Assembly (NCBI RefSeq): GCF_042767895.1
Contig: NC_091578.1
Coordinates: 19,998,998 to 20,062,997 of the forward strand
Length of the DNA: 64,000 bases
Source: Penaeus vannamei
Lineage: Eukaryota; Arthropoda; Malacostraca; Decapoda; Penaeidae
Direction: 5' to 3'
The notes under the pieces are model-generated. The model was not told the origin of the DNA, searched no databases, and was given only the letters and a program-made list of their open reading frames with translations. Shown in pieces: positions 23,061 through 33,497 of the stretch. How positions within the stretch are numbered: the first letter of the stretch is position 1; every line of letters starts with the position of its first letter. The position numbers and the translations under genes were made by a program.

Positions 23061-26000
23061 ATGGCACACAATCTAAGCATACTGCAGTGGAATATCTGTA
23101 GCTATAAAAGCCATCTTCAGTCCATTGTGCGAGCAAGGAGCATTGACGTCGTCATGCTCCAGGAGACACTAACAATGGGATCCGTGTGTTTCTCAGGATA
23201 TCATGCCTTCACCACTCCAAACCTGGATAGTGCTAGAGGCCTGATGACCCTGGTAAAAGAAGCTATCCTTTGCTCCTTAATAGCCAATCCGCCGCACTGT
23301 GGAGATGGTGTTGAATCTCTTACTGTTGAGATTCAGCTACCTGGGGGCTCTATAAAAATATACAATATTTATAGCAAACCACTATGTGTGAGAGCTTAGA
23401 TCTAAACCAGGTCTGTGCTACTGCAGCACAAGACCGAGTGATCATAGGGGGAGACTTCAATGCACACATGGCCATGCTGAATCCCCGCAAAAGGCCGAAC
23501 GCGGCAGGCATTCACATAGCAGAACTGCTTGAGACATTCCCTGAGATTGCTCTTCTCAACACCAAAGAACCAACGCATGTGAAGGGAGGGGTCCTAGACC
23601 TCACCTTTGCCACTGCAACAATGGTGGAGAGAATTCGGTGGTATGTCGACGATACGGTTACTAGTGATCACTACGGCATAGTCACCACACTAATGGATGC
23701 AGGTCCAGCCCAAAGACCACATCACATTCCTAAATGGAAAACTGACAAGGCCAACTGGTTTGCCTTCCAAGAAGGCTTGGCTCGATGTCTGAAAGACAAC
23801 GTACCCAATAACAATAATGAAAATGTGGATGTGCTAGAGGCAAGGCTAATCCAGGCCATAAACCAGGCAGCCTCACAAACCATCCCCAAAACTCGCCCAT
23901 GGTCCAGAACTCACAAAGACGCCTGGTACTATAATGACGAGATCAAAGAGGTCAACCACAGGGTTAATATGTGTAGAAAAAACTTCCGACGGCAAAGATC
24001 TCCCGACAATCTGGCCCTGTTGAGGGAAGATGTTGTGGATGCCAAGGAAACTGCCAACAGAGTAAGGCAGGAAAAATGGCTGGAATGGTGCCAGTCTTTT
24101 GGGTACCAGACCAGCCTTACAGAGTTGTGGAAGCGGGTCAGGCAAGCAACAAGCCGCCAAGCCCCGAAATGCACTCATCACGACCCACAATCAGAGGCTA
24201 ACAGATTGGTGCTTGAGTTCTCTGCCAGAACCAGCACCAACAATCTGCCTCCAATGATGAGAGAAAAACAACAAAACTTGAATCCAGAAAGACTTGCTCT
24301 CATAAGAGACAAGGCACTCGAAGCTGATGAAACAGATGCCTTGTTCTCTCTTAGGGAACTAAGAAAATCATACAAATCCAGTTCTGGGTCAGCACCAGGA
24401 TCTGATGGGATCTCTCACCCCATCATTTAGCATCTAGGCCTTGCAGGAGAACTTGCATTCTTGCAGGTTATCAACAAATCCTGGCAAACAGCCACGGTGC
24501 CCCAGAGCTGGAAACAAGCCACAATAGTTCCCATCCCAAAGCCAAAGGAGCCTGGCAAGTACCGCCCCATCTCTCTTCTCAGCTGCCTGGGTAAAACAGC
24601 TGAGAAGATGGTACTCAACAGGCTCCGATGGAAAACGGGTCCCCCCCATGAACACCTGCACGGGTTCACAAGGGGTAAGAGCACTGCTCATAGCATTTCC
24701 ACACTCTTAAGCACAATCTGCACCTCGCCCGCCGTGGTTGTCTTCCTTGACCTGGAAAAGGCTTTTGAGTTGGCAAGTCCACTTGCCATTCAAGAGACCC
24801 TAATCCACAAAGGAGTCAAAGGCAGACTCTTGGCCTGGATAGCTGACTATTTTAAAAATAGATCAGCAAATGTCAGATTTCAAGGCCACCTCTCACAGCA
24901 CATGCCACTTGAAAATGGAACTCCTCAGGGAGGGGTTCTTAGTCCAGCCCTGTTTAATACCCTCATGTCCAACATACTCGACATTCACCTGCCAGAGGAA
25001 TGCAAGATCATCTCTTATGCAGATGACTTGGCAATTATAGCCTCTGGCAACCACTGCCTTACTAGAGCTCAGCGTTGTCTGAACCTCGTGTCTGAAGAGT
25101 GTTGTAGGACGGGTCTAAAAATATCAGCAGCAAAATCCAAAGCAATGGCACTGAGAACCAATGTCAGAAAAAAAAAACTCACCATACAGGGTATGGATCT
25201 GGAATGGGTGAAGGATTATCTATACCTTGGTGTATGGATAGGACACACACTCACTTTCAAAAAGGAGATCCAATACCTGCTTGACAGAACCAAGGAAAGA
25301 CTGTCAGTCATGAAAGTCATGGCAGGGAGACACATAGGAGCAGGACACAAAGTACTAAGATCATTCTATGTACATGCTGTCCGTCCTATTATTGACTATG
25401 CATCTGTCGCCCTCATTGCTTCCAGCACAACATTAAAAGAAAAACTGGAAACAATACAAAACGAAGCAGCCAGGATAATTCTAGGAGCACCTAAGTGGAC
25501 AAAGGTCATCAACCTCCTCATGGAAGCTGATTTACCGTCCATGGACACTAGAATAGATCTAATGGCAGCACAGTTCCTTTCCAAGGTCCTGCAGGCACCC
25601 ACAAACTCCTATCTAAGACAAAGAGTTCTCAGACGCCTACAACAAGATTATCAGTTGTTTGCAGACAATTCCTGGCAAACGAAATGATCGAATTCTCAAT
25701 TCTAAATCTCACAATGAGAAAAAATCAATATTCCATGCCTAGCCTAAAGGCACAAGCACAAAGGGTCATTGATCAAATAACTCCGCCGGGTAGTATAGCT
25801 TACTACACGGACGGATCCCTGGATCCAATAAACCATACTGCAGGCGCCGGCTTTGCAACAAAGGATACCACAGCATCCATTAGGGTCACTGACAATGCCT
25901 CAACGCTTCAGGCTGAAACGGTTGCGATCATGGAAGCATTGACACACGCGTCCCTGAGGGGAGGGCACGTTGTCATTCATACAGATTCAAGAGCAACTAT

Positions 26001-26566
26001 TGACAGCTTACAGCATAGCATGCCCCCAGATAACATCTACCTCTTGACAACAGTACTATACATAGCCCAAAGAATCCTTAGTCAAGGTAGAAGAATCATC
26101 ATAAACTGGGTCCCAAGCCACATAGGCATACAAGGGAACGAGCTTGCTGATAAACTAGCCGAAAAGGGCAGGGGTATGCCCCCATCCTCCATGATCGTTA
26201 AACCCAGCCGAAGGGGACTGAGCCAAGGTACCAAAGCTGCAGCGTGTGCAGTCCTCCGGGGAGCACATAGAGAAAACATCACAAAATCGCTCGCTGCCAA
26301 GTGGTACTCAGATGCCACTGGCCCTTCCTCCAAATACAAAAAGAGGTACCGAAGTCATACTATTCAGACTAAGACTAGGTTACCAATGCGCTTGGCAAAT
26401 TATTGACAGTGAGTCTGGGAGGTTATGTAAACACTGCGGCGAGCCTAACGCCACCCTGTTACATTACTTGCAGAATTGTGTACACACACAATTTCTGAGG
26501 CAGGGACCACCCACCACAGCCGCCGCGCTGGTAAAAAGGGTGTGCAACATGCTTTCACCATAGCAA
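23061..26566 (+). pseudogene. LINE A ORF2: endonuclease, reverse transcriptase, RNase H
   Basis: The start ATG at 23061 is followed by the endonuclease signature LQWNICSYKSHLQSIVR, then VVMLQETL, GGDFNAHM and SDHYGIV (catalytic Asn, Glu, Asp and His regions). A frameshift lies near 23385-23399. RT follows from about 24320: KYRPISLLSCLGK, FLDLEKAFELAS (motif A), GTPQGGVLSPALFN (motif B) and ISYADDLAII (motif C, about 25012-25041). An in-frame TAG sits at 24428-24430. After a frame change near 25680 comes RNase H with YYTDGSL, ETVAIMEAL, HTDSRATI and VPSHIGIQGNELAD, so all four acidic/His positions are present. A last frameshift near 26340 leads to a C-terminal CKHCGEPNATLLHYLQNC motif. The stop is at 26564-26566. 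The product would nick target DNA and copy the element RNA in place, but this copy cannot make it. Confidence 0.88.
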
Positions 26567-26713
26567 CTGGATCGCTTGCTTGCAATCCAGCCACCGCGGT
26601 AAGCATGCAGTTCAAAGAAAACATCTGAGTTAACTAGAAATAGCTAACACAGGCCGGGCCACCCCAGAGAAAAGGCCCGGGCGAAGCATGGCTTCGCAAA
26701 TCTAACTGAACTG
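26567..26713 (+). other. LINE A 3' UTR with two stem-loops
   Basis: A short 3' UTR with two adjacent hairpins: ccgggcc (26654-26660) pairs with ggcccgg (26674-26680), and gcgaagc (26681-26687) pairs with gcttcgc (26691-26697) around a 3-nt loop. No poly(A) follows. The end is ctaactgaactg, before the target duplication. Confidence 0.65.
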
Positions 26714-28767
26714 AGCGTAAAGTAACATTAGTGAATCAGGGAAGGTGGGGTCGGGGAGGTCATTAGTGTATAATATGTATAGTGTTGGGCTGATTATGCT
26801 GCCTTGAGGTACACCTGCATGCATATTGATTGTAGAGGAAACTTTGCCTTTAAATTTAAGCTTTAATTTACGGTAATCCAAGAAGCTGCAAAGCAGCTTC
26901 TTGGTGCACGAAGGAAAATTGAATTTAGTGCAGATTTTGTACTTCAAGCCAGCATGCCAGACCGTGTCGAAGGCTGGCTCCACGTCTTTGGTCACGAGGA
27001 CCGTCTTAAGTCGTCTGTCTTTGTTGTTAAGACAGTAGTTAGTCAGTAGGTTCAGTGCGTCAGTAGTCGAGCGGTGAGAGCGAAAGCCAAATTGTTTGGA
27101 AGAAAGTAGGTCATGGTCGTCGAGATACCGCCTTAGTCGGGAATTAATGACTCTTTCAAAAATTTTGCCTAGTGTCTCTAGTAAACTAATTGGGCGGTAA
27201 TTCTTGGGGTCAGTGAGGTCTTTGTTTAGCTTAGGTATGAGGGCCACGATAGCAGTCTTAAAGGGAGCTGGAAAGTAGCCAGAAGCAAGTGAGGTATTGT
27301 ACAGGTGCGTCATAGCTCATAAAACGTTGTCAGGAAGATGAAGGAGTGCGTCACGCCCGATCCGAGAGGAACCCGGAGCCTTACGAGGAAACCTCTTTAT
27401 TATTTGTTTAATCTCCTCCAGCAAGATGGGAGCACGGAGTTCGCATGTGTCGTCCAGCCTATCCATGTGGATAATTGGCTCTGGCTTTGTTTCTATCCTG
27501 TGTTCTTGGCTCCAGGTGTTGATGGATTGAAAATGTTCATTAAAAAGGGGGTGTGGTTCATGAGGATAGAATACAGTTTGCCAGTGATCACGAAAAATTT
27601 TGATAACATCCACGGGATCTGAAACTTGAGTGTTGTCCTTGAGGAGGTGACTGAAGGGAGGGAAGTTACTGCCTTTTAACTGTTTAATCTTTTGCCAAAA
27701 TTCCCGTGGATTGCGAACTCGCATCGATTCTGTTTGTTTAATCAAATTTTGCCAATGAATTTTGCGGTCATTATCAAAACTATCTATGACATGGTTTCTG
27801 AGGATAGTGAGGTCCCACCGAACTCGGTGTAAATTCTGAATATTTTGGAGAAAACGATTCCTGTAGCAGGTCAGGAGACGCTTGGTTCTCTCGCTTGGAT
27901 GGAATGATTTACGTATTTTGTAACGCTCTCGTGGGATGGACCGGAACATTGCTGCTGAAATCCAAGCAAAGAGATGATGCCAGTGCCTATCTATTTCGAG
28001 AACATTTTCTCTGTCAAGTTTAAAGTCGAAATTTTGATCTGAAAGATAAGATTTAAAATCGTTCCAGTCTGCTTTCTTATACCGGAAGGATGGCGTTTGT
28101 TTGTTATGTATAGGTGAGGTGGAAAGTTTTATGATCACGGGTATGTGGTCAGAACCGATGTTCGGACCTGGTTGTAGGTGTGTGTGTGGTAGGGGAGGGC
28201 GGCCCTGTTCCCGAACACGAGATCAGGTCTGCCTTTTCCCCTAGCCGTGATTGTGGTGTGGAAGTCGGGTCCTATGTAATGTAGTCTTTTTGTGTTGAAA
28301 ATAGACAAGAGCTGTCTACCGTGTGCATTCGTGGTTGTGTGGTGTAGTGATATGTGTGATGCGTTGACATCCCCGGCGAAGAAGACTGGAAGATTATTAT
28401 AGCTGAATAATTTATTGAAATCTGAAAGTGGCAAGTTTGAATTTGGTCTGATATAGGCCGTGGCAATCATCATAGGGCCCTGCTGGGTGAATAGCTTTAC
28501 AGCCAAGAAGTCTGGATGGATGAATGGGGGTGAAATGAATTCGAAATAAAGGGTGGATTTGACGAGGATGCAGGACCCTACGAACCAGCCGTTTCGTGAC
28601 TGTCTTGACGTGGAGCCGAAGTGTTTGATAGCATAGGAGTTAGTGATAGAGGTGGAATTTAAAAGAACCACGTCAGGACATTCCCGATCGAGGAAATCGT
28701 AAAAAATGTTACGTATATTGAAAAATGATCTTACATTCGCTTGCACGATTGTCAGCACGCCACTCAT
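26713..28767 (-). pseudogene. LINE B ORF2: endonuclease and RT, interrupted
   Basis: Starts at an ATG at 28767 that overlaps the preceding stop as ATGA. Endonuclease motifs: QANVRSFFN, DVVLLNSTS (an acidic residue is usual where Ser stands here, so the catalytic Glu seems lost), FAGDVNASH and, after a frameshift near 28190, GSDHIPVII. A linker follows (KKADWNDFKSYL; RNPREFWQKIKQLKG). RT: PKNYRPISLLETLGKIFERV, FGFRSHRSTTDALNLL, KDVEPAFDTVWH (motif A Asp) and GVPQGSIISPTLYILY (motif B). There is an in-frame TGA at 27317-27319. The reading ends abruptly at LLYA, where LINE A was inserted; the two Asp codons of the catalytic box lie at the other side, near 20685-20690. Confidence 0.85.
26714..26724. 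repeat. Right target-site duplication of LINE A
   Basis: agcgtaaagta, the exact match of 20692-20702. Confidence 0.75.
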
Positions 28768-30319
28768 GGTGAGTCCGGGTGTTGTAGTCTCACCTTGTGT
28801 GGCGTTTGTTGCTCTCGGTAACGACGGGAGCGAGCCCCCGTCGAGGGCTCGTCAAGGTCAGGAAGGGATTCTTGAGACTGGGAGACTCGGAATTCTCGGG
28901 TATCGGCGGACCAATTCCCGATACTTCCTCGTCTCCCGAAAGTTCCCCTGACAGGGAGAACAGGACCTGCTCCCTCGAGGGGAGCAGTCAGCGAGGAGGC
29001 ACCGAGGCCTTCCTCGAGACCGACATCGATCTCGAGGCTCTCGCTACTGTCGGAATCCGACAAGATGGTATCGTCGTGAACGTGACGAGCCTCGGGGTCC
29101 GAGAGCTCAGGGTCTTTTTTGTCTTTTTTGGTGTGCATGTCTGGTGGTGAAGTATGTTTGCGTTTGTTGTCAGAAGTATCTGGTGTAGTTTTCTTTTGTG
29201 CAGTTTCTTTATGTATTCGTTGTGGTAGTGGCTGTGGGAGTCCGTGTGAGTGAGAGGTAGAGGGCTGTGTGGATGTCATGGTTGCCTCTCTGACCTCGGT
29301 GTGAGTGTTTGTGTGTGAAATGTATGTATGTACAGGTTTTGGTCTTCGAAGATTTCCTCAGGAATCACAATGCTGGGGAAACCGTTTCTTTGAAGCATGA
29401 TAGGGACTATGTTTGCGAATTTCTTGGCGTTGTATTTGGCAGCTATTAAAGCTACGTGTAGTATTGCTTGTATTTTTGGGTTGTTGTTTGGTGTGAAGGT
29501 GTTTGTTTGGGGGAAGTGTGCAGGCGGCAGAGTGGTTCCTGAGGGAATCGTGTTTGGTTGTCTTGTGGTAGGTGTGCTTGTTTGTAAGGGTTGGGTGACT
29601 GTTGCGTATGTTGTGTTTTTGTTTTGTTTGAGTGTTTGTCTTTTAGTCTTGATTATTTCTTTTCGTGTAGGGCAAGACCCGCTGACAGCGACGTGCTGCC
29701 CCCCACAATTGCAGCATTTGATGTCCTTGCTGCAGGTGGAAAAGAAGTGACCTGGGTCACCACAGCGGCTGCAACGCTGCTCGTGTGTGCAGGTGTGTTT
29801 CAGGTGATTGTATCGGTAACATTTCAGGCACTGATCGACCTGAACAAAGCACTCGGTTTCTACATTGTAGGTGGGGACGGATGTGTTAAACAGCACGATC
29901 CCACGGGAGAGAAGCTTCTGTGCTTCCTCGGGGGCTGAGCAGCGAATCTTAAGTATTCGCGACTCTGGTGGTTTGTAAACATTCACCACAGTGACATCGT
30001 TCATGGTAGTGACATCCTCCTGGATGGCTTGGCACGATCATGGCAGGATTGTCTTGTCGATCTTTTTAGCCACGACCGTGCATTTAGCCTTCGTTTCCGG
30101 GGAGGGGAGAGGTTTAAAACCATGATCAGCGAGTTTTCTCTGGCCAGTAGTCGAAAGGAAAGGGGTCAGCTGTTCTTGCTTGGCAACAACAACTTTGTAG
30201 CCATTATGCACTTTGAAGCAGTGCGTGACAGCAACTTCTGTGATTGAGAAGATTTTCTGGAGAGCCACCTCACAGGAGATGGGCTCTCCAGAGTATGATA
30301 ATTTGATTACGTGACCCAT
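28764..30319 (-). pseudogene. LINE B ORF1 (gag-like protein with three zinc knuckles)
   Basis: Begins at 30319 (MGHVIKLSYSGEPISC). An in-frame TGA at 30035-30037 interrupts it, and the frame resumes to 29276. A basic/hydrophobic region is followed by three Cys/His knuckles: CLKCYRYNHLKHTC, CSRCGDPGHFFSTC and CCNCGGQHVAVSGSC (about 29690-29840). A Thr/Gln/Pro-rich linker and a segment IQAILHVALIAAKYNAKKF follow. At 29276-29279 the stop TGA overlaps an ATG (ATGA), and a second ORF of 171 codons, Ser/Asp/Glu-rich (SDSDSSESLEID), runs to 28764. That is most likely the natural C-terminus of ORF1 after a frame change, as LINE A ORF1 also ends in an acidic Ser-rich tail. The role is RNA binding and particle formation. 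Confidence 0.82.
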
Positions 30320-30744
30320 GGTGGCATCGCGTAAGGGTGATGATGATGGGAGGTAGGGAGTCTAGCCAAGGCTAATAACAGGACGATGAAAGGGTGGAGA
30401 TGGGTCTCAAAAAAGGAAGGCACACTGGCAAATCAGCTCTCTTTGTGTGTTAGGGTCGGTCGGGGTCGGGACCCTGCCGAACGGGCCAGAGCCCTTATAT
30501 GTCCGGCCGACACCTCGCAGTAAAAGAGCTGATTTGATAGTGCTTCGTGATTTTAATTGCAAGCACCCTGGGCTTACAATTAAAATCACTAGCCTCAAAG
30601 CAAGGTAGTGCACGATAACACCCAAAGCTATCAGCACAAGGGCCAGATCGTCGAGCTTGCCGTGGGGGTGTCAAATCGCTCTCTTTAGCCTCCCACGAAA
30701 GCACAACAAAAAACCTTGGCACCTAGAGGTCCAGGTAAGCCCTT
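30320..30744 (-). other. LINE B 5' UTR with a strong hairpin
   Basis: No ORF with family features. It contains gtgattttaattg (30547-30559) paired perfectly with caattaaaatcac (30577-30589). After one mismatch, aagc and gctt extend the stem towards the loop. The boundary at 30744 is set by the Gypsy LTR resuming at 30745. Confidence 0.6.
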
Positions 30745-30881
30745 GATTCCACCTCAGGTCCGGCGGCTTAAGTACCTGACCGGCGATGTTAGCTCGGCCG
30801 ATTAGGGGGTCCCGAAGCAGGGGTCGGCCAATCACAGGTCAGGTGCGGTTCCAGATTGATGGGCAATCACGGACCGCTACA
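30745..30881 (-). repeat. Gypsy 1 3' LTR, proximal part
   Basis: gattccacctcaggtccggc to the terminal gctaca. It matches 34527-34664 of the intact LTR with few differences. Together with 18623-18706 it makes a complete LTR of about 221 bp. Confidence 0.9.
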
Positions 30882-32033
30882 GCACTCCCCTTCTAGTTTC
30901 GCGGTCGCGAAACGGACTTTGGCGATCCTGAAGGGCTGCTGCAGGTGTGCGGGTTTGGCGCGGTCGATGGTCACGGTGTCTTCTCCCTTTGGGCGGCGGA
31001 TGGTGATCGTCTTGTCGCCTCTTCGGATGACCGGGAATGGACCCTCGTACGGAGGACAGAGAGGAGGTCTGGGATGTTTGCTCACGAAGACGTGAGAGCA
31101 ATCCTGGAGTCCTGGAGGCATGTATATGTACTGCTGTCGGGTGGGTCTCGTCGGTCGATTGCGTACCTGGGCCATTCATTCGCAGAGTTGTTTGCCGAAG
31201 GTCCCGGGTTCGAAGTTGCTGGCTGTGACAAGGAAATCTGCAGGGAGGGCGAGCGTTGTCCCGTAGACCATTTCTGCGCTGGTGCACTGCAGGTCCTCTT
31301 TGAACGACGTCCGGATGTTGAGGAGGACATGAGGTAGTTGGTCGACCCATCTCCTGTTAGGGGAGGATGATGTTAGGGCCTGCTTCATATGCCGGTGGAG
31401 TCGCTCGACCATGCCGTTGGCGCAGGGGTGGTAGGCAGTCGTCCTGATTCTTTTGGACCCGAGCAGGATCATTAGGTGGCGCCAAAGTTCGGACTCGAAC
31501 TGGGCGACGCGGTCTGTAGTGACGGTTTCCGGGGTCCCGAAGCGGGAGATCCAGGTATTGAAGAAGGTCTTGGCGACTGTCGCTGCGGTGATGTCGCGGA
31601 TGGGCGTAGCCTCGGGCCATCTGGTGAAGCGGTCGATCACCGTCAGGATGTAGCTGTAGCCGTCGTCCATGGGCAGGGGTCCCACTATATCTATGTGGAC
31701 GTGTTGGAACCTACTGTCTGGAATAGGAAAGGTCTGGAGGGGGGATTTGGTGTGCCTGTGGTTCTTGTTTCTTTGGCATTCGATACAGGAACGACACCAC
31801 TGCCGAACGTCCTTGTTGATGGCGGGCCAGACGACCATGCTGCGGATGAGGTGTTGGGTGGCCCGGATGCCGCGATGCTGGTGGTAGGCATCGAAGAATC
31901 GCCGGCGGAGGGAAGGCGGGATGTATGGGCGAGGGTAGCCGAGAGAGAAATCGCAGAGAAGGTCGTCGCAGGAGTTCGGGATTTTGACTCTCTCAAGGTA
32001 GAGGGAAGTCTGGCCCTCTAGGAGTGGAGTCAA
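30864..32033 (-). pseudogene. Gypsy 1 integrase region
   Basis: The frame is open from 32033 to 31176: zinc-binding part with [13 protein letters not shown] and [12 protein letters not shown], then the catalytic core [10 protein letters not shown] (Asp), [12 protein letters not shown] (Asp) and [12 protein letters not shown] (Glu), so D, D and E are all present. A TGA at about 31176-31178 breaks the frame just before MAQVRNRPTRPTRQQ. The C-terminal domain follows (PPYEGPFPVIRRGDKTITIR; VTIDRAKPAHL) to about 30867. The junction to RNase H, at about 32034-32066, holds TAG TAA and a frameshift. The protein would insert the cDNA into the genome; this copy is broken. Confidence 0.88.
30882..30895 (-). 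other. Gypsy 1 polypurine tract
   Basis: On the minus strand, GAAGGGGAGTGC directly precedes the TGTAG start of the 3' LTR, the place where second-strand priming is expected. Confidence 0.7.
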
Positions 32034-32062
32034 GGACGTGTCCTGGCGTTGCTCTCTGCTTA

Positions 32063-33497
32063 CTAGATGGTAACCACTGCGTCGTCGGCGAGAGTCGCAG
32101 CAGATATGGTCACCCTCGACAGAGCATCGGCGGCCTCATTGTCCGAGCCCCGAATGTGGCGGATGTCCGTCGTGAACTGGGAAATGAAGTCCAGGTGGCG
32201 CTCCTCGCGAGGGGATTGGCGGCGGGACCTCGAGTGTAAGGCGAAGGTGAGGGATTTGTGGTCCGTCAGGATGTGGAATTCCTTAGCCTCCACGGTCGGC
32301 TGGAAATGCCTCACCACGGAGTATGCTGCCAGGAGCTCCCTTCCGAAGGCACTGTACCGTGACTGGCGTGGCGACAGGGTCTGCGAAAAGAAGGCAAGGG
32401 GTTGCCATTGCTTACCCAGGTGTTGCTGGAGGACTGCACCGATGGCAGTGTCGGAGGCGTCGACCGCTATGCTGAGGTGAGCCTCGGGCAGCGGATGGTT
32501 AAGCAGGGTGGCAGAGGCAAGGGCTTCTTTGCAGGCTTGGAAGGTTTCGTTAGTCGGGGATGTCCACTCGATTCTGGTGTTTCTGCTGGCCCTGTTTGGT
32601 GTGATCAGGGCGTGGAGGGGCTTGAGGAGCTGGGCACACCCGGGGACGAACCTTCTGTAGAAGTTAAACATGCCCAGGAATTTCCGCAGCTGCTTCTCCG
32701 TCGCTGGCCTGGGGAACTTCCTTATAGCGGTGACCTTCTCCTGCGCTGGGGTGATGCCTTGGGGGGGTGACGGTGTGGCCGAGCAAAGAGAGGGAAGCGA
32801 CACCGAACTGGCATTTTCCCGGGTTGATAACGACGCCCGCGTCTTGCAGTCTGCCGAAGAGGGCGCGGAGATGGCGGGCGTGGTCTGCTTCTGAGATGCT
32901 GGCGACGAGGATGTCGTCGATGTAGGCGAAGACGCCCTCAAGGCCGCGAGTCACGTCGTTTATGAATCGCTGGAAGGTCTGGGCGGCGTTCCTAAGACCG
33001 AAGGGCATCCTGAGGAATTCAAAAAGGCCGAAAGGTGTGATCACGGCCGTCTTGGGGATGTCCTCTTCAGCGATCGGGATTTGGTGGAAGGCCCGCACGA
33101 AGTCGATCCTGGAAATAACCGTACAGCCAGACAGCTCGTGGGAGAAGGAGTGCAGGTGCGGCAGGGGGTATCTGTCGGGGGCGGTGATCGTGTTGAGGTG
33201 ACGGTAATCACCGCACGGGCGCCAGTCACCGTCCTTCTTCTTCACCAGATGCAGAGGGGCCGCCCATTGACTGCTGGAAGGGCGTATAATCCCCAACTGC
33301 AATATATGGTCGAACTGCGCCCTGGCACTGCGACATCTGTCGGGGGCGAGCGGACGGCAGCGAGAGTCGGCAGGGGGACCGTGGGTGACGATGTGGTGCC
33401 GGACTTCGTGCCGTGGTTGGGTGGCCCGGTTGATCGGCTTGGTCAAGGCCGGGAATTCCCGCAGGATGTTCTTGAAGGCGCAGGTCCTGGGAAGCAC
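32063..33497 (-). pseudogene. Gypsy 1 reverse transcriptase and RNase H region
   Basis: RT from 33497: [55 protein letters not shown] (motif A), [20 protein letters not shown] (motif B) and [11 protein letters not shown] (motif C, YIDD codons 32913-32924). A frame change occurs at the G7 run at 32761-32767. The connection ([20 protein letters not shown]) and RNase H follow: LSIAVDASDTAIGAVLQQ (Asp), FGRELLAAYSVVRHF (Glu), HILTDHKSLTF (Asp) and [15 protein letters not shown]. The frame ends at TAG at about 32063. In an active element this copies genomic RNA into DNA. Confidence 0.9.

Larger units (their letters stand above)
20703..26713 (+). mobile_element. LINE A, near full-length non-LTR retrotransposon with RNase H (I/Jockey-like)
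   Basis: A plus-strand two-ORF LINE of about 6.0 kb, flanked by the 11-bp duplication agcgtaaagta (20692-20702 and 26714-26724). Order: 5' UTR (poor-quality sequence), ORF1 with CCHC-type zinc knuckles, then ORF2 with an apurinic-type endonuclease, RT, RNase H and a C-terminal Cys/His motif, and a short 3' UTR with two stem-loops. An RNase H domain together with zinc knuckles in ORF1 fits the I group of LINEs better than RTE or CR1. ORF2 has three frameshifts and one in-frame stop, so the copy is dead. Confidence 0.82.
26725..30744 (-). mobile_element. LINE B, 5' part (Jockey/CR1-like non-LTR retrotransposon)
   Basis: A minus-strand LINE with 5' UTR, ORF1 (three zinc knuckles) and ORF2 (endonuclease, then RT up to the Y-A of the catalytic box). 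It is inserted in the 3' LTR of Gypsy 1: the LTR stops at gcgaatgat (18706) and resumes at gattccacc (30745). A shared tgatt at 18703-18707 and 30744-30748 may be a short target duplication. With the 3' part at 18707-20702 the total is about 6.0 kb. In-frame stops at 27317-27319 and 30035-30037 and a frameshift near 28190 mark it as dead. Confidence 0.82.
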
